A stretch of 64,000 nt of DNA from assembly GCF_963966145.1 (NCBI RefSeq), contig NC_091053.1, positions 10,292,001 through 10,356,000 of the forward strand, written 5' to 3'. Source of the DNA: Tenebrio molitor. Its lineage: Eukaryota > Arthropoda > Insecta > Coleoptera > Tenebrionidae. Below, one piece after another: positions 20,467 through 31,810 of the stretch (positions within the stretch are counted from its first letter, which is position 1; each line of letters starts with the position of its first letter). A program made the position numbers and the translations under genes. Below the pieces are notes generated by a model. It worked only from the letters and a program-made list of their open reading frames with translations, was not told the origin of the DNA and did not search any database.

Positions 20467-21880
20467 CGGTTGGTGGACAAAAAAAACTGGGACAAAAATG
20501 ACAACTATTCAAATCGAAATTTGGCAAATTTGCACCGTTTAATTCAGGCTTGCGAACAAATAGGTTAACTACGAAATGATGACATAAGACAAAAATGCCA
20601 TGTGTGACACTTACAAACATCAAATCGAATTTTAGATTTCATCCGTTTTCAATTCAATTTATAAAAACACGTAGGTAAAGGTAAGTTGAATAATTATATA
20701 TTGCATATTTGTTTAAAACAAGTTGTTAACGAACAAAAAACCTAAACCTAATACTTCGTCATTGCACCATTATTATCAATGACCATCTGTAATCGGCGTG
20801 GCATTGATAATACCAACTCCCTGGTATATTCTGGTGATATCTCGTGCCAAGTATCAACAATTTTTTGTTGTAGTTGTTCGACCGTATTTGGACGAAACTC
20901 ATTTTTATACATAATTGAGGTCATACGGCCCCAAATATTTTCAATCGGATTTAAATCCGGTGACTTGGAAGGCCACGGTAAAGTATGCACCCCTTGCTCA
21001 TCCAAGAACTCTCTAACAACTCTGGCTCTATGGACACGACAGTTATCATCTTGAAATATAAAATTTCCTTCACCAAACACATGTGTGATTGAGGGAAGCA
21101 TTATCTCCCTCAGAATTCGAACATAGACCGGTGCTCTTAGCCTCTCCTCCACAATTGCACAAACTCCTGGGCCCCTAATGCTGATGCATCCCCATACGTT
21201 GACTGCAAATCGTCCACTTCGATTGGTGGAGTGAACGTATTCTTCATTATATCTTGTCCCTACAGGTCTATATACGCGGAGTCGTCCACTGTTAGAAGAC
21301 TGGAATGTCTTTTCATCAGAAAAGACTACCGTATCCCATATATTTTGATGAATATATTCTTGAGCAAACATAACTCTTTGTTGTTTATTCTGTGCAGTTA
21401 AAAAGATTTTATTTGCTGCACATCTATTATTTAGTTCAGATTTCTTTATTCTTCTTCTTGTTGTTTTTAAAGAAGCAGGAAAATTCGTCTCCTGTCGAGC
21501 TCTGATGGCGGTTTCAAATGGATGTAAACGAAGAAAGTTTATCATCTCAAAATCTTCATTATCCGTGGTAACTTTTGGACGGCCAGAGCCTGGTCTTCTT
21601 ACAATGTTACCAAAAGTTGCAAGTTTTTGTTTGGTGAGCAAAACAGTGTTTTTGCTAACGTTTAGCTCGTTAGCAATTGCTCTTATGGTAATACCCTCCC
21701 CAAGGCGTTGTCTAATTACGTGTTTTTGTACTTCTGTTAGATTTGGCATTATTTCTTGTCAAGATAACTGTCAACAGTGATTGTAAAAGTCAGTTTTATT
21801 TTGACTTTATTTTGACAATTAAGAGCTTGATACAAACGTAAGAAATTTTGCGTGTCCCAGTTTTTTTTGTCCACCAACCG
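20467..21880 (-). mobile_element. Apparently intact Tc1-like DNA transposon, 1,414 bp
   Basis: The ends are perfect 28-bp inverted repeats (20467-20494 and 21853-21880) starting CGGTTGGTGGAC and including an eight-base A run. A TA duplication lies at 20465-20466 and 21881-21882, and the wider flank reconstructs the palindromic target ATGTACAT. The single gene, on the minus strand, is uninterrupted. Length and layout match autonomous Tc1 elements. Confidence 0.95.
20748..21749 (-). CDS. Tc1-family transposase, DD34E, full length
   Basis: A 333-residue protein that would cut and paste the surrounding element. Residues 1-50 form the first HTH (TIRAIANELNVSKNTVLLTK), 53-59 is the GRPR-like linker PGSGRPK, and about 85-112 the second HTH. 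The catalytic triad is visible: D145 in VVFSDEKTFQ, D235 in IFQDDNCRVH and E270 in SPDLNPIENIWG, with 34 residues between D235 and E270 (DD34E, as in Tc1). No stop, frameshift or missing motif is seen. The ATG lies 131 bp from the 5' terminus, and the length is close to the family norm (about 340). The best candidate for an active transposase in the window. Confidence 0.95.
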   Translation of the reverse strand: MPNLTEVQKHVIRQRLGEGITIRAIANELNVSKNTVLLTKQKLATFGNIVRRPGSGRPKVTTDNEDFEMINFLRLHPFETAIRARQETNFPASLKTTRRRIKKSELNNRCAANKIFLTAQNKQQRVMFAQEYIHQNIWDTVVFSDEKTFQSSNSGRLRVYRPVGTRYNEEYVHSTNRSGRFAVNVWGCISIRGPGVCAIVEERLRAPVYVRILREIMLPSITHVFGEGNFIFQDDNCRVHRARVVREFLDEQGVHTLPWPSKSPDLNPIENIWGRMTSIMYKNEFRPNTVEQLQQKIVDTWHEISPEYTRELVLSMPRRLQMVIDNNGAMTKY

Positions 21881-22294
21881 TACATAATTATCTTTAAAAT
21901 AACGTTGTATTGTTAAAACTGCTCAATAAAGGTCGTAAATAGATTATAATCATGTTAATACATACAATACATTAAATATTAAAGGATTCTAACTAATTAA
22001 TTTTCGAACTGACTATTTTTTCTTGAGTCCGTATTAGCTTGCGGATTTCGTCACATTACGTCAGTTGTGGAAGGTTAAGGCAATTTTAAAATTAACCTTT
22101 TTTCTTTTCGCCATGATAAAATCACCCAGGAATAGAATTTTATTAAAAAATCTGTGACTTTATTTCACACGTCAAACTAACATTCAAAATTAAAGACGTC
22201 AAATCGCTCTCAATCGCTCTATCATGAATAAAACACGATAATGTAAAAATTACTAGGAAAGGAGTTGCAGGCTTGCAACGTGACAACAATTTGG

Positions 22295-22323
22295 CAGGGA
22301 AAATCCAACGTGAATGGACTTTA
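22295..22323. repeat. Truncated end of the AAGTCCATTCACG MITE
   Basis: GGAAAATCCAACGTGAATGG followed by ACTTTA is identical to the right terminus of the MITE at 15590-15819; the rest of the element is absent here. Confidence 0.7.
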
Positions 22324-22339
22324 TATTTAATTATAGGTA

Positions 22340-22587
22340 CAGTCGCGAGCAATCAATTTTGGTCGTCAAGGTCATTTTTTGACGCAATGGAAAGTGCTCC
22401 ATTGTAAATCGGTCATAAACATCATAACCTATCATCATGTTGAATGGCATTAACTGTCATTTTTTCCACATTTTTTTTGACACTTTGTTGATATGAGCAT
22501 AATCAGGCAGGAAAATTTTTATAATTTGTGATAATCTAACCCAATTTTGAAATGACATTGACGACCAAAATTTATTGCTTGCGACAG
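22340..22587. mobile_element. MITE, 248 bp (CAGTCGCGAGCAAT)
   Basis: Ends CAGTCGCGAGCAATCAATTT and, reversed, CTGTCGCAAGCAATAAATTT; about 38-bp arms with few mismatches, flanked by TA. No coding capacity. A broken relative is at 19850-19925. Confidence 0.9.
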
Positions 22588-22619
22588 TACAAACCTCTTG
22601 GTTAATTAAGTAGCCGTGC

Positions 22620-22815
22620 TGAGAAAAAGGCAACGTCGCAATCGTTCACACTTGAAGCTGAAGTTTTTTCAAGGGATTGCTTTTAACCATGCTTGTTTGC
22701 GCTCTACATTTTTATGAAATTTGAAAACACTTACACCGCGATTATTTTGTGCATTTCTTAAAGACGAGTCGTAATTACTTTTACAGCTTGTTGTTACACA
22801 ACACCGACTAGGCAT
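22620..22815 (-). pseudogene. THAP-type zinc-finger exon fragment
   Basis: From an ATG at 22815 the minus strand reads MPSRCCVTTSCKSNYDSS, then VSVFKFHKNVERKQAWLKAIP and a TGA at about 22669, followed in frame by KNFSFKCERLRR. Order and spacing of the CX4C pair, the VSxFxFxK motif and the invariant tryptophan match a THAP DNA-binding domain. THAP domains occur in P-element-like transposases and in host proteins; nothing downstream identifies which. The TGA probably replaces an arginine. Confidence 0.65.
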
Positions 22816-23261
22816 TTTTGAATAATATTTAAATTTTAAATACCTGTTACAAGTTAGAACCAACGATATTTCGTTTAACACACAAAAGTTAGGTTAGGTT
22901 TGTCTCGGTTTAACTTCCACCAAGTTGACGGCTTTAATTCCAGAAGAAAATGCACAATTTCTTTCACAAACTCTATACTAAATTCCCTTCAACTTTTAAA
23001 CAACTTGGTAGCTTAAAATTTTGGAAATAAACACAGTTTTCTGAAGTTAAAACATTAAGATCCCTGTCTACACACATGCAAATCTGCACAAACTGACTCG
23101 GTCCTAGGTCTGCGGGCATTGTTGCCAAATTTACTTGAGCACGGCAAGTTCATTTAACGTTGGCTACGATTAAGGCTAATTCAGTTTAATTCTTTTTTTT
23201 TTCCTAAACTTTTAACCTATAAATACAGGTTGTGTGACAGGTCTGAGATTCTGAGTTACTC

Positions 23262-23750
23262 GGGAGCGTTCATTGTACAGTGTGGAATAAAATGATTTAC
23301 ATCTAGTTACCTTTGCATTACCCTTGTAAAAATACGAAATGTCGCTCTACAAAAAAAAAAGAAAGCCTAACCTCAAAATATTCCAAAATTCCAAATGTGA
23401 TTTATTGCGAAGGGATGATATGAATGCAAAGTAGAGATTGAAATTAAAAAGGAGCTACCAAAAGCAAGTCACAGCTAGTGTTGAAAGTGGCCACCAACGT
23501 TTGTTAATTCAATTTAGTAAATTGTAACAATTGTCAATTCGATTGATGACATTTATTGACAGAACTAATAGTTCGGCACTTCAAAAAAAAAGTGGAGCGG
23601 TACAGGAAAATTTACATGTGCAAAAATTCCAAAGGTAATTAGATGTAAATCATTTTATTCCACACTGTATGTGTCGACCCGTAGTCTACTTCACGCCATA
23701 TTAACCCAACTCGAACTCTACTCGGGTAGTGTTTCATGAACGCACCCCAA
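23262..23750. mobile_element. Small TIR element (GGGWGCGTTCATG), interrupted by a MITE
   Basis: GGGAGCGTTCATTG at 23262 is mirrored by TCATGAACGCACCCC ending at 23750. Removing the nested MITE (23278-23667) leaves an element of only about 100 bp. GGGTGCGTTCATGAAA also occurs at 19929, a related but partial copy. The family assignment is uncertain. Confidence 0.5.
23278..23667. mobile_element. MITE, 390 bp (CAGTGTGGAATAAAATG)
   Basis: Inverted ends of about 38 bp (CAGTGTGGAATAAAATGATT and onward) with one mismatch, flanked by TA at both sides. The interior is AT-rich without coding potential. It sits just inside the left terminus of another small TIR element. Confidence 0.92.
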
Positions 23751-23999
23751 CCCCAAGATTTAATGCTTGCGATTGAGACAGTACATGTGCGTTTTGTTTT
23801 GGTTTGGTGTGGGTTTGGTCAGGGGGTGTGCACTCTCACTATTTTAAGTAAAGTTGAGATTAGTTTAACCTCCGTTCGTAAAGGCTGCAGTGGCGCTAGT
23901 GTCGGTAAAAATTACAGTTACCTTTACCATATTTGGACTTGAGTTGTGGGGAGAGGTGTGAGTTGTTAGTTACACATTTGGTAAATTGTGAGGTTAAAA

Positions 24000-25535
24000 T
24001 CATAGTTGTGATATAAAACAACTAAATAATATGTGTAATAAGAGCTGCAAATTTTCTTTGTTATAAATGTATAGAAAATGGTGCGTTGCAGTTGCCATCG
24101 CCAGAGAAGAGCTGATGGTTAAAATTCTGGCTGCAAAAATATTATCGGGTTTGTGATATACACTTCGATGAACAATCCAAATCTCCAGATAGTCCCAACT
24201 GACCATTATCCGAGTCCCGACCTGTCTATTGCCGTTCAACTGACGGATTGAAGTAGAGGTGAATCCGATTTAAAATGTGTACCAACGAGACCGATATTTT
24301 TATATTAATTGTATTATGTATCTTGTATTTGTAATACGGTTTTATAACAATACTAATTATTGTCTACATTTCTTTGTTTTCTTTATTTTATTTTGATACT
24401 AGCTTTTACTCGCAGCTTAAAGTAATTTTCCCCTTGTTTTGAAGGTCAAGTGTGCAAAATTTCATCACAATCGGAGTAAAACTGTAGATTTGCATACAAA
24501 ACAGACATTCAAACAAAGATCAAATTTGGCGCGATTTTACAGAACCTTGGCGACGCTAGCGACCTCGCGAAAAGCGATCGAAGGTAGAACTAAACCCACT
24601 TACGTTGTTATTGGCAGGAGTGGGCTGTCTATATACCCAATATATATCTTTAGTCTGTGGGTTTGGTGTTCATGGTGTTCAAGTTTAAACACTGAAAGTG
24701 AGGCAATTGAAATTGTAAGTTTTTCTTTGCATTTTGTTATTGATTTTATTTTTCATTATAGCTGTAACAGTCGGCCACATGCACGGTTAAGATTTACTGA
24801 CTGCGAATGTAAAGCGTGTAGCGCCATTTTTAGGTTATGTTAACTTTTTGCAAAATCGAAGTTTCAGGAACGTGGGTATTATTTATTGTGTTGTATTTTA
24901 CAGAATGAACTGTGCCGATCAACAGACCGTTGTTTGTGGTTTTTTAGAGATGAGACATCATTCCCGGATTTCGTATTTTGATACCAACAAAAGGAGACAT
25001 CAGCTTTGGAAGTCACTAGAGAACACCTGAAACAATTAGCAACCCACCAATGAACGGTAAGTTTCTAAGTGTCTAATTGTGGCTTTCTCAAAATGTGATA
25101 AACATGTTCAGCAAGTGGATATGTATCTAATTATCGCAGGTCATTTTTGTAGTAAATATTGAAGCACATTGACAATTGGTGAATTATTTGAGATGTCATT
25201 TGCAGTGTGTGTAAGAAACTACCCTGCATTTATGTAATGTAAGATACCACAATTTGATTTTCAAGAATAGGAAACATTTACCTAACTGTTTTGTGTGTGT
25301 GCGGAATGAACATTTCTTGTAACCTAACAAATTGTATATTGAATCGTTATTGGTGCAAGTTACTTTGTCTTGTTTTGAAAGCTACAGTAATTCTGTTTCT
25401 TCTGAGAGGGTGCAGGTACCATCCCTGTGTAAGGGCAAAAGTGGAGGTGCGAGTACCTGACCCTAAAGTTAACATGCCACCCCTGTTGGAGACCTCTCGG
25501 TCTAACTAAAACTACTGACAAAATATAACAGCTTA
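24000..25535. other. No recognisable gene
   Basis: Open frames up to 134 codons occur but none resembles a known protein. The stretch 24399-24530 (starting ACTAGCTTTTACTCGCAGCT) has the look of a dispersed retroposon 3' end, by general resemblance only. Confidence 0.35.
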
Positions 25536-25537
25536 TA

Positions 25538-25900
25538 CGGAGCGATCAACAAATACTTAGATAAGGGGCGGTTATGACGTTGACGGTGTCAGATTTTTCG
25601 TATCTTTGCTAACTCAGCTAATAAACGTCAAACAACTGTCACTATGAATCAAATTTTAACGCAAAAATAGTTTTTACTTGATTACTTCAGGATATAAAAG
25701 ATTAATAGTACTTTCGTGATGGTGTTTTCAATAACGAAGAATGGACATACAGGGCTGTTGCCTGTTTGGCCGAGTTTCGGCAAAAATTTCGAAATTTAAA
25801 TTGTAACGGGTATATGCAACCAGAAATACTTCTATGCCCATCGACATAATGGCCGAGATTTCAATGGCTTCTTTGATCTAAATAATTGTTGATCGCACGG
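25538..25900. mobile_element. MITE, 363 bp (CGGAGCGATCAACAA)
   Basis: Left CGGAGCGATCAACAAATACT and reversed right CCGTGCGATCAACAATTATT form arms of about 28 bp with several mismatches; TA on both sides. It is diverged, hence probably older than its neighbours. Confidence 0.8.
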
Positions 25901-26369
25901 TACAATATGTAGTTCACCTTAAATCAATAATAGAAGTTATTTCTAACCTAAACTGAACAATTAAAACGTTTGTTGAGGTTTAGATTGTACGTAATGATCT
26001 TTAAGTTATCTGCATCATTGTTAAAACAGTTCGATTTATTCCACCAACGGTTAGATTTGTTTTAAGTAGATTAACATCGAGTTTAGTGGCCATATGTTGT
26101 GATATAATTGGATTGTGATCTAGCATCCATTTTGATAAGCGTAATGGCTGTAGGCAGAAAAACAAACTGATTTATTGCGCAAAGAGCATGGTTACTACTT
26201 ATTGTGTCTACTTCAGTAGGTACTTCTTCATTAACTAGGTACTTGTTCGGTATCTTAGTGCAAGATAATATGATGAAGCACCTTGCACTTTCTACAAGAA
26301 TATTTTGATTTATAATTTGTAACTTGAATGTTTTTGAGAGGGCAGTTTACACACAATTTAAGACTCTTA

Positions 26370-26473
26370 TGCCCGTTTGCACGGTCGCCGTCGTACTAAG
26401 CAATGCTTAAGTATTGGATAACACTGTGATTCCAATACTTCAGCATTGCTTAGTACGACTGCGCAAACGGGCA
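26370..26473. mobile_element. MITE, 104 bp with TTA duplication (Harbinger-like)
   Basis: An almost complete palindrome starting TGCCCGTTTGCACGGTCG, arms about 46 bp, flanked by TTA at 26367 and 26474. The trinucleotide TWA duplication is characteristic of PIF/Harbinger elements. Confidence 0.92.
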
Positions 26474-26476
26474 TTA

Positions 26477-26750
26477 TTTTGTACGCAACCAAAAATACTA
26501 ATGACGCTGACCACTTGATACAGTTTATTGATGTGATTTAATTTAGTAATCAACGTAGGTAATGTAATTTGGCTGAAAATGTCAAAATGACAGTTGATGA
26601 ACTTAATTTTTTATTTCATTACTCAGAACAGGAAAACGTCATTTTGATATTTTTAGCCAAATTACATACCTACGTTGATTACTAAATTAACTCACATTAT
26701 AAACGGTATCAAGTGGTCTGCGTCATTAGTATTTTTGGTTGCGTACAAAA
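26477..26750. mobile_element. MITE, 274 bp (TTTTGTACGCAACC)
   Basis: Arms of about 115 bp with scattered mismatches, starting TTTTGTACGCAACCAAAAAT, flanked by TA. Its left TA overlaps the right TTA of the preceding MITE, so the two elements abut. Confidence 0.92.
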
Positions 26751-26938
26751 TAAATTCAGAAATAAGCCTTATGTGACTTGCCCTGTATATATACACCAAA
26801 TTAAATGGTTGTGAATAGGCTACAAGATGGCCTACTAGATTCACGTATAGCCCTAAGGGCTTCAAGGTTAAACTGTAAAAAATTTTTTTTCAAATGGGAA
26901 CACATACTTTGTAGCAGGTCAAAGTGCCACTATTCGTT

Positions 26939-29606
26939 TTGGCCGGGATAGGAGGCCAAGAGGTCCTACTTATGCTCGCGGGACAATAAGATCGCTGTTC
27001 GAAAATCAGGAACAAGCAAGACAACGCATGGCATTTGACGTCGCGACGCGCCCACCCTGCCGTAACCTTTTTCGGGACGCTCATTTCGAAATCATTCAGT
27101 TTGTTTGTGCCGTCAATCAATTCATTTTCAGTTTATCGGGTCAGGGTTCATTTTTTGTTTATCGGTTCACTTTCAGTTTCACTTTCGGTTTTCGTTTGTT
27201 TCTTTCGCGTTTCATTTAGAGCTTCCTTTGTAGAGTCTTTGTGCCAGCCAGTTTTGGGGTGGCTGGAATAACACATGTTAGCCCCTAAATTTTAGGCTGA
27301 GGTGGCCTCACGCCTCTAGGCTGTCTAGCTGCGGCCTATCTGTTTATCGTTCGCTTTTTTATTCTTTCTCCTTTCCTTTTCCTTCGATCCCTTTTCTTCT
27401 TCTTCTCAGCTCGGGTAACCGTACGGCAAAGTTAGTTCCGATTCCCTTTTGTCCCCGTGACTTGCCGGAAAGTTATCTTCTTCTCTTCTTTTCCCCAACC
27501 TTCTTCCTTCATCCTTGTGTGTTCAACCTTTCGAGATCCTGCGGGAAATAGCCGTCAACATCTTTCGTGAATTACGCGTGGACTCACCGACACATTACCG
27601 CTTCAACATCTGAATTTTCCGATCGGTGAACGTCCAATGTAAACAAACCGGCGCCATAATCGACCATCTGTCAATTAGCGCGCAAGTGTAGTACCGCCGG
27701 AAGTAGTCATCGGGATGCGCGGTCCGTACAATTACCGGGACGCCTTATCGCCCAACGGAATAAGGTCCAGATCTTTCGTGTTGATCTCCTAGAGTCGGGG
27801 GTAACCAAAAAAAAACCCATCGCGAGCGGAAATTAGGGGACTCGGTCGGCGACTGCCGAGCGGGCGGCTGTGCCGCAAGTCGCGAGCTGCGAATCACGTG
27901 CGTGGCGTTCGGGATCCGCAATCATCCCTGTGGGTGGATTGCCGAACGCCATGGCGCTTATCGTCCGGCGCTGCCAGCCTTCGGGGCCGTCGAGGAGCCC
28001 GAAAATTATCGTATCGTACCGCTGCCGATTACCGTTTACCGTGGTCGAGAAACCCCTCGTCATCTAGCGAGATAGAGGTAATTATCGTTCATTAGCGAAT
28101 TCACTTCACTAACTTTCGTCTATTAGGGGTAGTTCGAGCCAGATTACCATTACCGTACCGCGATGGAGTACCGGAAAGTCCTCCTTCGATTTATCGTGAA
28201 GCAACCCCTTTCAGCGGAAAGGTAATTACCGAATCGATTGAGTTTCGCAACACTAACGACAATTCGTTAGGGGTTGTTCTTTAGGGTCAGCCAGACCAGT
28301 CGTTGTTCATTAGGGTCGTCGCCCAGTTATCGTTCCTTTGGATGTCGTTCGTAGGGGCGATCAACGTTGGATATCGTTCGTTAGGGTGGTCATCGCCAGA
28401 CCAATCATTTTTCGCCAAGCAGTTTATCGTCCGCCAATATCATCGTTTCATTGCCGGCTCAGGACTAAAGAGTATCGTCAAGGTCACGCCGTGACGCCAA
28501 AAAAGGAACAGTACCGTACCGCAAGCCAAAAGGACGCAATCGAGGACACACCACGTTACCGGCATAAGATAAGTCGCCACATTTTTATTGCGGAATCATA
28601 AGAATTTGCGCCTCAAATTTCCCGCTTCTCATCATTTAGAACCTTCTCATAATTGAAAAATTTTGTAGTTCAAATATTTCGAAACCTTAATAAGATTTCA
28701 CAAATTTCATTTCACATTTTGCGTTTCAGTCTCATTTAGCAGTTCTTCTACTTTCAAAAAGTTTGCAAATTTCATATTTTCAAGTTAAAATTTTCGGAAT
28801 TCTTCCGACCGCTTTTTTATGATTTTTTCATAAAACATTAATGTCAAGGTCACTGCCAGACATTATTAATCATTGAATCAAGGTTAATTTAACGCTGTAA
28901 ATTTATAAAGCAGAAGACTGCATTCCTTTTTCATTTCACACATGTAACACATTGTTTTCTTCATTACATCGGAAAGATTGTATTAGATTTAAGTTCATTC
29001 ACAACAGCATCATTAGATAAGTTACAAGGTCACCTGTAAGGGAAAGCTTTCTTAGTAAGACCAGAATAAGCGTATTTAATAAGACCATTGATGTGAACTG
29101 GTTCAAAAATTCCTCTTGAACAAAATTACTTAGAAAAACGTTTGCCAATTCCATGAACCAGTGCACACATTAGTGAGCACTTCTTATTTAAAATTACTGT
29201 TGGCCAAAAAGCTGAATAAACAAGTTATTTAATTCCCAAGGAATTAGATTTTTCATTTGTCTTGTCTCCGACGTATAAAGCTTGTTTGACACGATACTAA
29301 ATTTTTGAGAAAATTTACTAGTAAATGAGGGAGGACCAATGAACGATCAGGATCTGACAAAGACAGACTATGATCCTGATCGTTCATTGGTCCTGTCGAG
29401 GGTCTCTCTCATTTTCTAATAAATTTACTACGAAATTTAGCATCGTGTCAAACAAGCTTAAGAGAATACTGAGCACTTGTCCCGGCAGTTGGACAAGCTT
29501 AACAACCAGCTCACAAAAGCTGCCTGGCGCCCATTTCCTTACTCACGCCCTCTGCCCCGAAAAACCCCCTGAGAGCCCGGAGCTGTCACTGGTCAACTTT
29601 TGGTCA
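26939..29606 (+). repeat. Unclassified 2-kb dispersed repeat, copy A
   Basis: Similar along its length to 39691-41698 in the same orientation: both begin TTGGCCGGxxTAGGAGGCCA and both end near CAACTTTTGGTCA. Shared landmarks include GAGGTCCTACTTATGCTCGC, TAAACAAACCG, an array of TCGTTCGTTAGGG-type units (A: 28.1-28.4 kb) and a GC-rich 3' block starting ACTGAGCACTTGTCCCGGCA. No conserved long frame was found; the best-conserved translation is a short basic peptide (RRPRGPTYARGT). It could be a non-autonomous LTR or LINE-derived family. Confidence 0.75.
29279..29458. mobile_element. MITE, 180 bp with TAA duplication, inserted in repeat copy A
   Basis: Arms start AGCTTGTTTGACACGATRCT; TAA lies on both sides. 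Copy B of the surrounding repeat (41530-41550) retains the uninterrupted site CTCCGACGAGTAAGA, versus CTCCGACGTATAA on the left here, proving insertion into copy A. TAA duplication points to a Harbinger-like transposase. Confidence 0.92.
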
Positions 29607-31810
29607 GTCAGGAATTCTGATAGAGATTTTTATTCTGAAAACAACAATGTATCACAAGTATAACCTTGCATAAAAAAAATAACACTAACTTTTGAAACAA
29701 ATGACGAGCACCAAGCGAGAAGCTATCAAAATGCATTGCGTTACAGTGTAATAACCAAATTAAGTTAGGTGGAGAAACAAATGACAAATAATAACATAGG
29801 GATTGGTCAAAGATGCCGCCAATGTTCAACGCAAAATGTGAGGGCATTCAAATTTTTTTTTTTAATATAAATAGGTTCAAACTAATACAGAAAACAGAAA
29901 TCTGAAAATAAAAAAAATTAAAACGCATCACATTGTCGATTTATTTGCAATTAAAGAAGGTGCCGCACAACTGACAGAAATTTATGACGCAGTTACACTA
30001 AGCGCCTAATCACAAACCAAACCAGAAGTAAGATTTACAATACCCCATCGCCAAACTGCAGGTACTTACCCTGTCAGGGCCGAACTCGACTATTTTACGC
30101 CTAGCAATTTCGGCAAACATTCTGAAGAAATTTTCAAATAAATTACGTAATGAAGTTGAAATTATTCAATATTCAGTTTTCTAAAATATCTATTTTTCAT
30201 TTAAAGAAAAATCCTTTACTTGCTGCGAATCGTTTCTATCATAAACTGGAATTTCACCAGTACTGACCTGAAAAATGGTTTCGGGGGAGCCGACAGCCCC
30301 GCGTCAAAAAGATTTATTGGGGGGCCATCACATTACGAGCTGTCCTATTCAGCTCTACCATAAACGGTCTTGGATTCCAACTTTCTTTAACTTGATATTT
30401 GATCGCAATTTTCACTATTACCTAATTATAATTCAAAGTCGGAAGTAGATCAATCAAAAAGGTGAGGAGTTCTGTAACTAGTAGAGCAAAAAAAAGCTTT
30501 CAATATTTGGACCAATTTGATATTAAATCGCTATAAAGTTAGCTCCATCACAAAAATTTAATTGAAAAAAATTGATCATGCTCAATCATAGAATATTAAT
30601 TGTAGATTGTGCCTACCGAGTTTGAGAATTTTTAGACAATTATTAAACGTGTAATCGCAAAAATGGTAAGTGTTGGACCACCCTGTATAAGCTTAGCAAT
30701 TAAGAACATTAATAGGTAGCGTGTTCACCTTTACATAGATAGCACGTTAAATTACTATATACCTTTAACTGATTGCGAATAATAAACATTTACTCGCGTT
30801 TAATGATCTGAAAAGTTGTAGTTATTTCATTGTCCAAATTCTTGTGATGATTTAGAATAAATCTTGTTTATAACATTTACAGATGCTAAAAACTGACACC
30901 TTTAATTCTTTAAGATTTGACAATTTAGGTATCTCAGAACTGTCTAAAGTGGCCTTGCAATCTTTCTTTGTATTATAGTCAAATTTAGAGTTCATTTTTA
31001 TGATGGAACCCCACGAGTGTACCGGGAAATTTAGAACAGGGTCCTGCGGATTTTCTCAGTATGATGCAAGTTTTCGAAATTGCCGCCCTTTAAGGCTCCA
31101 CAACCTCTCACGTAGCGCCTATACCAAAAAAATGGAGTTATTTTTTCGGATTTTGTCTACCGTAAGTAATGCTTTATTTGCCCTATGGGCTTTCGGATTG
31201 CGAAATACTCTACTCTTTTATCGACAAAATCAACTTTGCAGCAATGCTCGTCGTTTGGTTGGTTAGTAGACACCTAAACGGCGGTCGGTGACATTTTATT
31301 TTTTAAGTAGGAATAACAACTTATTTGTAATTAAATAAAAACGCGAAATCTTTTTTTTTTTTTGGATTTTCTTGCAGTGGAACGTTTTTTCAAGGTAAGT
31401 AAGCACTCATTTGATAGATAATAATTAAAGTACGGAGGTCCGTGGCACTTTCTTTTTTTGTTTACTGTAATTTTTTTTTTTGATATTTACAAAAAATAAA
31501 TGGGAAAATAGGCAATCAAACATACTAAGACGATCCTCCGTTGGTTGCTGAAACATGATTTATGACTAGTGATGCCCTTCACAGTTGGAAGGCAGAGGCT
31601 TACTCTAATCCTTCCAGGTAGTGGTAGAGTGCATTTCAACGAGAGGTACACAGGCGTGGCTACCGAGATGCGCTAGATGTAGGGGAAGGGCGACCCAAAA
31701 TCGAGTGCATTGGCGTAGTCCAGTTTTATTTTCGTTCTTACTTTCATAACACAGAAGATATCAGATTTTCGCAACCGGGAGTTATATGACATAAAAAAGA
31801 CGGTAAAGAA
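29607..31810. other. No recognisable gene
   Basis: AT-rich sequence with several poly(A/T) runs. An ACCCTGTATA terminus-like string occurs at about 30680, without a partner. The plus-strand frame at 31000-31266 has no family resemblance. Confidence 0.35.

Noticed and set aside
28100..28400. Interstitial telomeric repeat (TTAGG/TTAGGG)
   Set aside because: The TTAGGG strings are spaced 25-40 bp apart inside longer units, not a tandem telomeric array.
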